Shown here: positions 17,155-24,397 of the stretch, piece after piece
How the letters are laid out: every line of letters begins with the position of its first letter
Position numbering within the stretch: position 1 is the first letter of the stretch
NCBI GenBank assembly: GCA_038237745.1
Contig: JBBRYJ010000010.1
Span: 1-64,000 of the forward strand
DNA: 64,000 nt
Direction of reading: 5' to 3'
Origin: DASQEH01 sp038237745
GTDB lineage: Bacteria; Actinomycetota; Actinomycetes; Propionibacteriales; Nocardioidaceae
The notes under the pieces: model-generated
What the model saw: the letters and a program-made list of their open reading frames with translations, nothing else
Told to the model about the DNA's origin: nothing
The model's database searches: none
Program-made: the position numbers and the translations under genes

Positions 17155-17927
17155 GTGACCACCTCGATGCCCTGCGCACGGATGAGACCGAGGGTGCCCG
17201 CGTCCGCGGACGTGTCTGTCACGAGGGTGGCGATCGCCGAGAGTGGGGCGAGCCGCACCGGCCCTCGCTGGCTCAGCTTGGAGCTGTCCGCGACCACCAC
17301 CAGGCGGGCGGCGCCTCCGATCAGCGCGCGGTCGGTGTGTGTCTCACCCAAGTTCATGCCCGTCAGACCCGTCCTCGGGTCGAGACCGAAGGCACCGCTG
17401 AACGCCTTGTCGATCTGGAACTCCTGAAGCGCCGAGACGGTGAGATGCCCGAGCAGGGACATCTCGTTCCGCCGCAGCACCCCACCGAGCACGACCAGAT
17501 CGACTCCTGGGAACTTCGACAGCGTCATCGCCACGTTCAGGGCGTTCGTGACCACGGTCAGGTGCCGACGGGCGCCCAGGAAGGCCAGCATCGCCTCGGT
17601 GGTGGTGCCTCCACTGATCAGGACGGTGTCGTCCTCGTGCACCAAGGCTGCGGCGGCCTCACCGATCCGGGCCTTCTCCCGGGCATGGGCGGTGGCCCGG
17701 ACGGGCGGTGCCGGCTCACCGGCGATGTCGGTGATGGCTGCACCACCGTGGACGCGTTCCACCAGGCCCTGGTCCTGAAGCTCGTCCAGGTCGCGGCGGA
17801 TGGTGGAGGCGCTGGCACCGAGCAGCTCGGAGAGCTCCGCCACATGGCCCGAGCGGAAGGTCTGCAGGTAGTGCAGCAGCTCCTGCTGCCGCATCTGCCC
17901 GAGCACCCGCTTAGTAGCCCGCGCCAC
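17148..17927 (-). CDS. DeoR/GlpR-family transcriptional regulator
   Basis: A 259-residue regulator. The N-terminal winged helix (about residues 12-65) includes the DeoR HTH ASASTIRRDLDELQDQGLVERVHGGA. The C-terminal DeoRC domain, an isomerase-like sugar-phosphate sensor, has ISGGTTTEAMLAFL, VTNALNVA and GVLRRNEMSLLGH. Proteins of this type usually repress sugar genes until a phosphorylated intermediate binds. It is the likely local regulator; repeated half-sites in the divergent region at 22052-22104 are candidate targets. GTG start, overlapping the hydroxyacid dehydrogenase stop by 17 bases. Confidence 0.92.
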   Translation of the reverse strand: MARATKRVLGQMRQQELLHYLQTFRSGHVAELSELLGASASTIRRDLDELQDQGLVERVHGGAAITDIAGEPAPPVRATAHAREKARIGEAAAALVHEDDTVLISGGTTTEAMLAFLGARRHLTVVTNALNVAMTLSKFPGVDLVVLGGVLRRNEMSLLGHLTVSALQEFQIDKAFSGAFGLDPRTGLTGMNLGETHTDRALIGGAARLVVVADSSKLSQRGPVRLAPLSAIATLVTDTSADAGTLGLIRAQGIEVVTC

Positions 17928-18924
17928 GGTCGGCTCGATTCAGGAGGGGACGGCCTTCTTCGTACCGGGTGACGTTCGTCGCGACGAGCTCGAGGACGTG
18001 CTCCAGGTAGCGCGGGGCGAGGCCGGCGACGTGCGGCGTGACCAGGGTGTGCGGCTCGTCCCACCAGACCGAGTCCGGTGGGAGGGGCTCGCGGTCGAAG
18101 ACGTCGAGCGAGGCGTACCTCACCTGGCCGGAACGCAGAGCTGCCAGCAGGGCGGTCTCGTCGACGACGCCGCCCCGCGACACATCGACGACGCACGACT
18201 GCGGTTTCAGCTGTGCCAGCTCGCTCGCGCCGACAAGGCCGGCGGTGGCCGGCGTCCGGGGGGCGATCACCACCAGGAAGTCCGTGCGCGGCAGCACTGT
18301 GGAGAGCTCCTCGACCGCTCGAACCTCGACGAGGGGCAGATTTGCGTGCGGTCGCCCGGTCTCGAAGCGCGGCGTCGACGATGCCGTGGCGTCCGGGTCG
18401 AGACGCCTCACGCCGATGATGGTCAGGCCGAAAGGCTCCAGCAGGCGGGCCACCTCTCGGCCGATACGGCCGAAACCGAGGACGGTGACGGTGGCGCCGT
18501 CGACGCCCAGAGGTGTGAGCGAGGCGAGCCGGTCGGCGGCCGACGGCCAGCGCCTGTCGCGTCTCATCGCCTGGAGCACGGGCTGGTGGTGGGCCAACGC
18601 AAGCAGCGACATCACCGTGAACTCCGCCATCGGCACGGGAGCTATCCCGCCCAACGTGGTGATGTCGACGTCGCTCGCCCAGATCGGGTGTGTCATCACG
18701 TGCTCGACGCCCGACGTGTCGAGCTGGATCCACCGCAGCCTCGGGGCCTGTTCGGGCCGGGGGAAGACGTCGCTGGTGTGAAGGACGTCGACCTGCGACC
18801 AGACGGCGTCCGTGATCTCGTCCGGCGACGAGACGGCGAGCCTCTGTACGCCGAGGCGGGGGCACGCGCGGGCGAGCGTCTCGAGCCAGGCATCGTCGAA
18901 GTCAAGGGTGGTCAGGTAATTCAT
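17911..18924 (-). CDS. D-isomer-specific 2-hydroxyacid dehydrogenase
   Basis: A 337-residue NAD(P)-dependent dehydrogenase. The cofactor motif is TVLGFGRIGREVARLLEPFG. The catalytic Arg is in VDVSRGGVVDETALLAAL, the Glu in DVFDREPLPPDS, and the acid His in TPHVAGLAPRY. It probably interconverts a 2-keto acid and 2-hydroxy acid in the cytosol. In this island it could reduce glyoxylate-, hydroxypyruvate- or tartronate-type products from the sugar-acid branch. The start ATG is 23 bases after the permease stop. Confidence 0.9.
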   Translation of the reverse strand: MNYLTTLDFDDAWLETLARACPRLGVQRLAVSSPDEITDAVWSQVDVLHTSDVFPRPEQAPRLRWIQLDTSGVEHVMTHPIWASDVDITTLGGIAPVPMAEFTVMSLLALAHHQPVLQAMRRDRRWPSAADRLASLTPLGVDGATVTVLGFGRIGREVARLLEPFGLTIIGVRRLDPDATASSTPRFETGRPHANLPLVEVRAVEELSTVLPRTDFLVVIAPRTPATAGLVGASELAQLKPQSCVVDVSRGGVVDETALLAALRSGQVRYASLDVFDREPLPPDSVWWDEPHTLVTPHVAGLAPRYLEHVLELVATNVTRYEEGRPLLNRADRGAGY

Positions 18925-18947
18925 TCTCTCGCGCACGGGGACGAGCC

Positions 18948-19754
18948 TCACTTGATCCCGGTACGCGCCAGGCCTTGGACGAAGTAGCGCTGGAGCAGCA
19001 CGAAGAGGACGACGAGAGGGAGACAGGTCAAGAGGGCCATCGCCATCAGCCCACCGTAGTTCGCGTCGTACTGCCCTTGGAGGAATCGCAGCGACACAGG
19101 CAAGGTGTAGAGCTCCGGCGTCTTCAGGACGATGAGGGGCCACAGGAAGTCGTTCCACTGGGCCATGAACGACAGCAGCACCAAGACGGCGATGAGCGGC
19201 TTGCACAGCGGCAGCACGATGCGCAGGAAGATCGTCAGGTTCCCGGCTCCGTCGACCCTGGCCGCCTCGAGCAGCTCGTCGGGCACGGACTGCATGAACT
19301 GGCGGGCCAAGAAGATGCCGAACGCGGTCGCGGCCGAGGGCAGGATCACGGCCCAGAAGGTACCGAAGATCCCAAGGGCGGAGACCATGCGGAACTGAGG
19401 GATCATGATGGCCTGCGCCGGGATCATCATCGTGCTGAGGATGAGGAAGAAGAGCGGGCTCCGTCCCCAGAAGTGGAGCTTGGCGAAGGCGTACCCGGCC
19501 AGCAGGTTGCAGGTGACTGCCACCGCGGTGGTGATGGCGGCGACGAGCACCGAGTTGGTGAACCAGGTACCGATCGGGAACCTGTCGAACAGGTTGGTGA
19601 AGTTGTCGGTCGTGAACCTGGCCGGCCACAGGTGCGTGCCACCGTTGAAGAGCTCCGACTTGGGGGTGAACGCCACGACCAGCATCGCGTACAGCGGGAA
19701 CAGCATGACGGCGCAGATGGACGCGCAGACGCCGAACCGGGTCCACGTGCGCAT
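18948..19754 (-). CDS. Carbohydrate ABC transporter permease (MalG type)
   Basis: A 268-residue inner-membrane permease of the CUT1 class with six predicted membrane helices, the first directly at the N-terminus (FGVCASICAVMLFPLYAML). The EAA loop that docks the ATPase reads ELLEAARVDGAGNLTIFLRIVLPLCKP. It pairs with the MalF-type permease, whose stop precedes its start by one base. No ATP-binding gene accompanies the set. Confidence 0.93.
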   Translation of the reverse strand: MRTWTRFGVCASICAVMLFPLYAMLVVAFTPKSELFNGGTHLWPARFTTDNFTNLFDRFPIGTWFTNSVLVAAITTAVAVTCNLLAGYAFAKLHFWGRSPLFFLILSTMMIPAQAIMIPQFRMVSALGIFGTFWAVILPSAATAFGIFLARQFMQSVPDELLEAARVDGAGNLTIFLRIVLPLCKPLIAVLVLLSFMAQWNDFLWPLIVLKTPELYTLPVSLRFLQGQYDANYGGLMAMALLTCLPLVVLFVLLQRYFVQGLARTGIK

Positions 19755-19755
19755 C

Positions 19756-20685
19756 TCAGGCCTCCTGGCGGCTGCTGCGCAGCTGGATCAGGCTGAAGAC
19801 GAGCGTGATGACGAAGAGCACGACGCCGATCGTTGCCCCGTAGCCGAAGTCCCGGGACGGTCCGAAGCCACGGTCGTAGGCGTAGGTCACCAGCATGGAG
19901 GTGGAGAACCCGGGACCGCCGTTCGTCATCACGTACACGACGTCGAACACCTGGAACGACCAGATCACGTTCATGACCACGAGGAAGAGGGTCGAAGCTC
20001 GCAGCATGGGCACGGTGATGAACCTGAACTGCTGTAGTTCGCTCGCCCCGTCGAGCTGGGCGGACTCGTACAGGTCCTCGGGGATGTCCTGGAGCCCAGC
20101 CAGGTAGATCACCATGGCGAAGCCGATCCGGGTCCACAGGGTCATGAGGACCACCGACAGCATCGCCAGTCCCCCGTTGGTCTGCCAGTCGACGTTGCCG
20201 AGGCCGAGCGACCGCGTGACACCGTTGAGGATCCCCACGCCCTCGTCGAACAGGAGCAGGCCGATCAGCGACGTCACCAGGCCGCTGATCACGATGGGCA
20301 GGTAGATGATGGTGCGCAGGCTGTTGCGGGCGGGCAGGGCGCGGTTGAGCAGGTTGGCCAGCACCAGACCTATCGCGACACTCGTCGGCACCGTTGCAGC
20401 CGTGAACACCAGACTGTTCAGCAGAACCCGCCAGAAGACACTGTCGGTGAAGAGGGTGCGGTAGTTGTCGAGCCCTACCCAGGTGGCGGGGCCGAAGGAC
20501 TTCGCGTCCTGCAGCGACAGCAGCAGAGCCCAGCCCAGCGGGACGAAAAGGAACAGCGTCAGAAGGACGAGGTTCGGCCAGACGAAGAGGTACCCGGTGA
20601 CCCCCTCACGGATGACCAACTGTCGGCGCCCGTGCGACCCGCCACGCTCCGCGGTCGTCCTGTCGACCGTCTCGACCGCGGCCAC
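19756..20685 (-). CDS. Carbohydrate ABC transporter permease (MalF type)
   Basis: A 309-residue CUT1 permease with six helices, the first being GYLFVWPNLVLLTLFLFVPL. The EAA motif is DLYESAQLDGASELQQFRFITVPML. I chose the GTG at 20685, two bases after the binding-protein stop, because it gives the normal family N-terminus; upstream codons belong to the neighbouring gene. With the MalG-type protein it forms the membrane channel for the sugar captured by the adjacent lipoprotein. Confidence 0.93.
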   Translation of the reverse strand: MAAVETVDRTTAERGGSHGRRQLVIREGVTGYLFVWPNLVLLTLFLFVPLGWALLLSLQDAKSFGPATWVGLDNYRTLFTDSVFWRVLLNSLVFTAATVPTSVAIGLVLANLLNRALPARNSLRTIIYLPIVISGLVTSLIGLLLFDEGVGILNGVTRSLGLGNVDWQTNGGLAMLSVVLMTLWTRIGFAMVIYLAGLQDIPEDLYESAQLDGASELQQFRFITVPMLRASTLFLVVMNVIWSFQVFDVVYVMTNGGPGFSTSMLVTYAYDRGFGPSRDFGYGATIGVVLFVITLVFSLIQLRSSRQEA

Positions 20686-20687
20686 GC

Positions 20688-21992
20688 TCAGCCCTTCGCA
20701 GCTGTCTCGACCGCGTTGGCGATGTTGGACAGCGTGTCGTCGACGCTCTGGCCGCTCGTGAAGCACTGCTCCAGCTGATCCGCCAGCAGGGTGTTGATCT
20801 GCCCGAAGAAGGGCACGGTCACCTGAGCAACGTCGTCTGCGGTCATGGTGGTGGCCTGCTGCGCGAAGATCGGCATCAGGTCAGGCCTGGTGGCGTAGTT
20901 CAGCTTCTCCCCCACCAAGGACTGAAGGGTCGGGAGCTCGACCGCCTCCTCGCAGAACGCCGACATGTTGTCGGCGCTGACCATGAACCTCAGGAACTCG
21001 GCGGCGAGGTCCGGGTCCGAGGCCTGCTGAGTCGCCACCAGCGCGTTCCCACCGAGGTCGGACGAGGCGCGCGCGTCCTGCGGCTGGAACGTAGCCTTCC
21101 ACTCGAACTTGTTCTTGACGCCGTCGTCGATTCCAGGGAGCAGGAAGTCCCCGACGAACGACATGGCGATCTTCTCCGAGATGAAGACGGTGTCCGGGTA
21201 GGCGCCCTTGATGGACGTGTTCTTCGGCACCCACTCGTTCTCGAAGAAGCTGCGGGTGAACTCCAGCGCCTTGGTCCCCGGGGCGCCGACGATCGCCGCC
21301 GTCTTGAGGTCGCTCTCGAGAAGCTTTCCGCCGGCCTCGAACAGCCAGGTGAGCCACCGGTAGGCGCCGGCCGCCTGCCAGTCGTACGCGAAGGGCGCCA
21401 CGTCTGCGCCGAGGCTGGCCTTGAGCTTGTTGGCGACGTCGCTGAACTCCGACCAGCTCCACGCGCTCCCGAGCGAGTCGGGGACACTGGTGATACCCGC
21501 GGCCTGCAGCATCGCCGGCTGGTAGACGATGCAGGTCGTATCGGTCTGGTGGGGCACTCCGTACGGCTTGCCATCGAACTGGACCGCTTGGTAGAGGGCC
21601 GGGATGAAGTCGGAGGTCAATGTCGAGTCGAGATGTCCGGTGAGGTCGAGCAGCTGGTCGGTGCTGCTGTAAAGACCCATCGTCGGATAGTCGACGCGGA
21701 AGACATCGGGTGCTGTGCCGGCTTGCAGCTGGGCGTCCACACCGGTGAACATCTCTGCATAGGGCACGATCTTCAGGTCCACCGTGACGCCGCTGTTCGC
21801 TGCCTCGAACGCTGACGCCAGCCTCTTGAATGCACTCGCCTCGGCGTCGCTGGCCCAGGTCATGAACGTCACGGTCTTCTTGCTGGTGCTGGAGTCGCTG
21901 CTCGACTTGCTGAAACCTCCGCATCCCGTGAGCCAGGTGCTGGCGGCGACGCCGGTGGCTCCGGCGAGGAACTGGCGACGTGTAACCGACAT
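20688..21992 (-). CDS. Sugar ABC transporter substrate-binding lipoprotein
   Basis: A 434-residue extracellular binding protein. The N-terminus carries a twin-arginine-like signal (TRRQFLAGATG) running into a lipobox LTGC, so it is likely exported folded and anchored to the membrane outer face. The mature protein shows SBP family 1 features (VTFMTWASDAEASAFKRLASAFE, TAPDVFRVDY, GKPYGVPHQTD). The ATG has GGAGGG six bases upstream. It is the first gene of the minus-strand operon, downstream of a TTGACA promoter element and putative operator. The bound sugar is unknown. Confidence 0.93.
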   Translation of the reverse strand: MSVTRRQFLAGATGVAASTWLTGCGGFSKSSSDSSTSKKTVTFMTWASDAEASAFKRLASAFEAANSGVTVDLKIVPYAEMFTGVDAQLQAGTAPDVFRVDYPTMGLYSSTDQLLDLTGHLDSTLTSDFIPALYQAVQFDGKPYGVPHQTDTTCIVYQPAMLQAAGITSVPDSLGSAWSWSEFSDVANKLKASLGADVAPFAYDWQAAGAYRWLTWLFEAGGKLLESDLKTAAIVGAPGTKALEFTRSFFENEWVPKNTSIKGAYPDTVFISEKIAMSFVGDFLLPGIDDGVKNKFEWKATFQPQDARASSDLGGNALVATQQASDPDLAAEFLRFMVSADNMSAFCEEAVELPTLQSLVGEKLNYATRPDLMPIFAQQATTMTADDVAQVTVPFFGQINTLLADQLEQCFTSGQSVDDTLSNIANAVETAAKG

Positions 21993-22042
21993 GGTCAGCC
22001 CTCCATCAGGGGTGGAGATGGGTCCACTTGCGATGCATGACA

Positions 22043-22071
22043 TCCCAGCACGCTCGCTCAGAATCTGTCAA
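22043..22071 (-). promoter_or_regulatory. Candidate promoter of the catabolic operon
   Basis: Reading on the minus strand, a perfect -35 box TTGACA (22071-22066) is followed after 17-18 bases by CTGGGA/TGGGAT as a weak -10 (about 22048-22043). It lies about 50 bases upstream of the binding-protein start. The spacer contains a GAGCGAGC half-site, so a bound repressor would block polymerase. Confidence 0.45.
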
Positions 22072-22104
22072 TAGTGAGCAAAACTCTTTCTGTAACTGCT
22101 CGCT
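22052..22104. promoter_or_regulatory. Repeated half-sites, candidate DeoR operator
   Basis: The divergent intergenic region holds three similar elements: GCTCGCTCA (22052-22060), TGAGCA (22075-22080) and TGCTCGCT (22097-22104). They form nested inverted repeats (GCTCA/TGAGC with 14 bases between, TGAGCA/TGCTCG with 16). They overlap the minus-strand promoter and sit upstream of the SIS gene, and the only regulator in the island is the DeoR protein. The assignment is inferred. Confidence 0.45.
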
Positions 22105-22165
22105 TATGCTTGACTTGTTTACGAGTCGACCGTCGTGCGCGGCGTCTTGCACGAGCGGAGGTCAC

Positions 22166-23113
22166 ATGAGCACTCCCACCCGAGACATCCGGACGGGGCC
22201 GACACCAGGAGGCGGCCGGCCCGGCCACCTGACGACCGCCGAGTTCCGTACTCAGCCGGAGATGTGGCGACGCGCCGCAGCGACCTCAGTGGACGAGCTC
22301 GGCCTTCTCCCCCGGCCTGGCGAACGCGTGCTCGTGCTCGGGTGCGGAACGTCCTTCTACATCGGCGAGGCGTACGCCCGCCGACGGGTCGCTTCGGGCC
22401 AGGGCCCCAGCCGGGCGGCCGTCCCCTCGGAGCTCGACGGCGTCGCCGACGACGAGGTGGTCCTCCTCGTCTCGAGGTCGGGGACGACCGGAGACCTCGT
22501 CACCGTCGCGAAGCGGCTCACCTCGAGCCACCGGGTCGTCGCGGTCGCCGGAACGCGCGACGGCATCGCGACGCTCGTCGACGACACGGTGCTGCTCGAC
22601 TACGCCGACGAGGCCTCGGTCATGCAGACACGCTTCGCAACGACCAGCCTCGCTCTGCTGCGCCGGTCACTGGGAGAGGACATCCAGGCTCTGGCGAGCC
22701 AGGGCGAGCGGGCGATGACCTCACCTTTGCCGATGACAGGCACCGAGCTCGACCGGCTGAGGCATGTCGTGTTCCTCGGGACCAGGTGGTCCGCGGCGCT
22801 GGCACAGGAGGCGGCGCTGAAGGTCCGGGAGGCGGCCGGATTCTGGACCGAGGCGTACCCCTTGTTCGAGTACCAGCACGGGCCCATCTCCTGCGCAGGC
22901 GAGAGCTCGTTGGTCTGGGCACTGTGCGACGTACCGGCCAGTGTCGCGGCCGACATCACGGCGACGGGCGCGAAGCTCGAGGTCGGGGCGCTGGATGCTC
23001 AGGCGGAGCTGGTCCGAGTCCACCGTCTCGCCGTGGAGTTGGCGTTCAGAGGGGGTCGCGACCCCGACCTCCCGCGGCATCTGAGCCGCTCGGTCGAGTA
23101 CTCGGAGCTCTGA
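22166..23113 (+). CDS. SIS-domain sugar-phosphate isomerase/deglycase-like protein
   Basis: A 315-residue protein with two SIS domains, the fold of GlmS isomerase halves, AgaS and FrlB. Segments are GERVLVLGCGTSFYIGEAYA and VLLVSRSGTTGDLVTVAKR in the first, and HVVFLGTRWSAALAQEAALKVREA with FEYQHGPIS in the second. Such proteins bind phosphosugars and isomerise, deaminate or deglycate them. With the PfkB kinase and aldolase of the island, an AgaS- or FrlB-like step is plausible. ATG with GGAGG five bases upstream, transcribed away from the ABC operon. Confidence 0.87.
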   Translation: MSTPTRDIRTGPTPGGGRPGHLTTAEFRTQPEMWRRAAATSVDELGLLPRPGERVLVLGCGTSFYIGEAYARRRVASGQGPSRAAVPSELDGVADDEVVLLVSRSGTTGDLVTVAKRLTSSHRVVAVAGTRDGIATLVDDTVLLDYADEASVMQTRFATTSLALLRRSLGEDIQALASQGERAMTSPLPMTGTELDRLRHVVFLGTRWSAALAQEAALKVREAAGFWTEAYPLFEYQHGPISCAGESSLVWALCDVPASVAADITATGAKLEVGALDAQAELVRVHRLAVELAFRGGRDPDLPRHLSRSVEYSEL

Positions 23114-23119
23114 GACGGC

Positions 23120-23428
23120 ATGCCCGTCCTGCAGCTCTTCGCCGGCGCCATGGAAGACTCGCACGACAAGCTCCTTGCCTTGTGCCTCGAGGTTTCGCGT
23201 GCCCTCTACCTCGAACCGGGCGATGTCGTCGCCACCCTCGTGGTGGTGGCCGAGACCGTCATACCGGGCCACGACAACGCAGCGTGGCCAGTCGTCGTGA
23301 TATATGGGTCCCGGCGCGCACCGGACACCATGGCGGACGCCTGTGAGCGGGTGCGCTCCCTCGTCGCGTCCTGGACCCCCGGAGCGGGCGACAACGCATG
23401 GGTGACATGGCAGCCGCCAACGAGTTGA
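23120..23428 (+). CDS. Small protein with Pro-1, tautomerase-like
   Basis: A 102-residue protein. The second residue is Pro followed by a hydrophobic strand (MPVLQLF), then a long amphipathic helix (DSHDKLLALCLEVSRAL) and a strand, as in the tautomerase superfamily where Pro-1 is the catalytic base; a second strand-helix unit follows (WPVVVIYGS...ACERVRSLVASW). Placement six bases after the SIS stop and a 31-base overlap with the kinase support a real gene in a three-gene plus-strand unit. Family assignment is tentative; the overall match is by pattern only. Confidence 0.55.
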   Translation: MPVLQLFAGAMEDSHDKLLALCLEVSRALYLEPGDVVATLVVVAETVIPGHDNAAWPVVVIYGSRRAPDTMADACERVRSLVASWTPGAGDNAWVTWQPPTS

Positions 23429-24387
23429 CACCTTCCCGGCTGCTCGTCGTCGGCGAGCTCTGCGCCGACATCGTGGTGCGCCTCGACGATGCCCCTCGCT
23501 TCGGGCAGGCCGAGGCTGTGGTGCCGTCGACGACGATCGTGCTTGGTAGCTCGTCGGCCATCACGGCCTGTGGCGCGGCGGCGATGTCGGTGCCGACTGC
23601 CATGGTCGGAGTCGTGGGCGACGACCTGCTGGGAGCGTTCCTGCTCCGAGAGCTCGACGAGCGAGGTGTCGACACGGCGTCGTGCCGCGTGGATGCCAGC
23701 ACCCCGACCGGGACGTCGACGATCCTGACGATGCCCGACGGAGATCGCTCGATACTCACGGCAATGGGCTCGATCGGGCGCGTTCGGACGAGTGATGTGC
23801 CTGAGCGGCTCCTGGCCGCATCGTCGCATGTGCACGTGGGCAGCTACTTCCTCCAGGACGCCTTGCAACCCGACCTCTCGGACTTCTTCCGAGACTGCAG
23901 GGCGCGCGGGATGAGCACGTCGCTCGACCCCAACTACGACCCGCGTGAGACATGGTCCGGTGGCATCGCCGACGTACTGCCGCAGGTGGATGTCTTCTTC
24001 TGCAACGAGCAGGAGGCGTCGGCCATCTCCGGGTTCAGCGGCGGTGACAGCGCCGTCGACTGGCTGGCTCGTCGGATGCCGGACCACGGGCAGATCGTCG
24101 TCAAGAGGGGAGCCCGAGGTGCCCGTCTCGACGTCTGCGGGCCCGAGGGCAGCGTCGAGACGTACGCCGCCGCACCCCCCTCGCACGAGGACGACGTCGT
24201 CGACACGGTCGGCGCGGGCGACAGCCTCGCAGCCGGCTACCTCGCGGCCAGACTCCGAGGCATGGCCGTCGACGAGGCGCTGCGAGTCGGCGTCCGCAAC
24301 GGGACCGCCTCGACCCGCGCGGCCGGTGGTACAGCGGCCCAGCTCTCGTGGGACGAGGTATCCGAGCACCCGACCCGCGACCGGTAG
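23398..24387 (+). CDS. PfkB/ribokinase-family carbohydrate kinase
   Basis: A 329-residue sugar kinase. The PfkB signature 2 with the catalytic Asp is DDVVDTVGAGDSLAAGYLAARL near residue 270; upstream are VVGELCADIVVRL and GVVGDDLLGAFLLREL (signature 1 region). It phosphorylates an imported sugar or ketose with ATP. With the aldolase and SIS protein it would feed triose phosphates into glycolysis. Substrate is not readable. Two in-frame ATGs (23398, 23407) are possible starts. Confidence 0.88.
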   Translation: MGDMAAANELTPSRLLVVGELCADIVVRLDDAPRFGQAEAVVPSTTIVLGSSSAITACGAAAMSVPTAMVGVVGDDLLGAFLLRELDERGVDTASCRVDASTPTGTSTILTMPDGDRSILTAMGSIGRVRTSDVPERLLAASSHVHVGSYFLQDALQPDLSDFFRDCRARGMSTSLDPNYDPRETWSGGIADVLPQVDVFFCNEQEASAISGFSGGDSAVDWLARRMPDHGQIVVKRGARGARLDVCGPEGSVETYAAAPPSHEDDVVDTVGAGDSLAAGYLAARLRGMAVDEALRVGVRNGTASTRAAGGTAAQLSWDEVSEHPTRDR

Positions 24388-24397
24388 GGTCCTCCCC

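Noticed and set aside
23945..24397. Plus-strand extension of the S9 peptidase frame
   Set aside because: It lies inside the PfkB kinase gene in another frame; the peptidase family begins just after the GTG at 24398.
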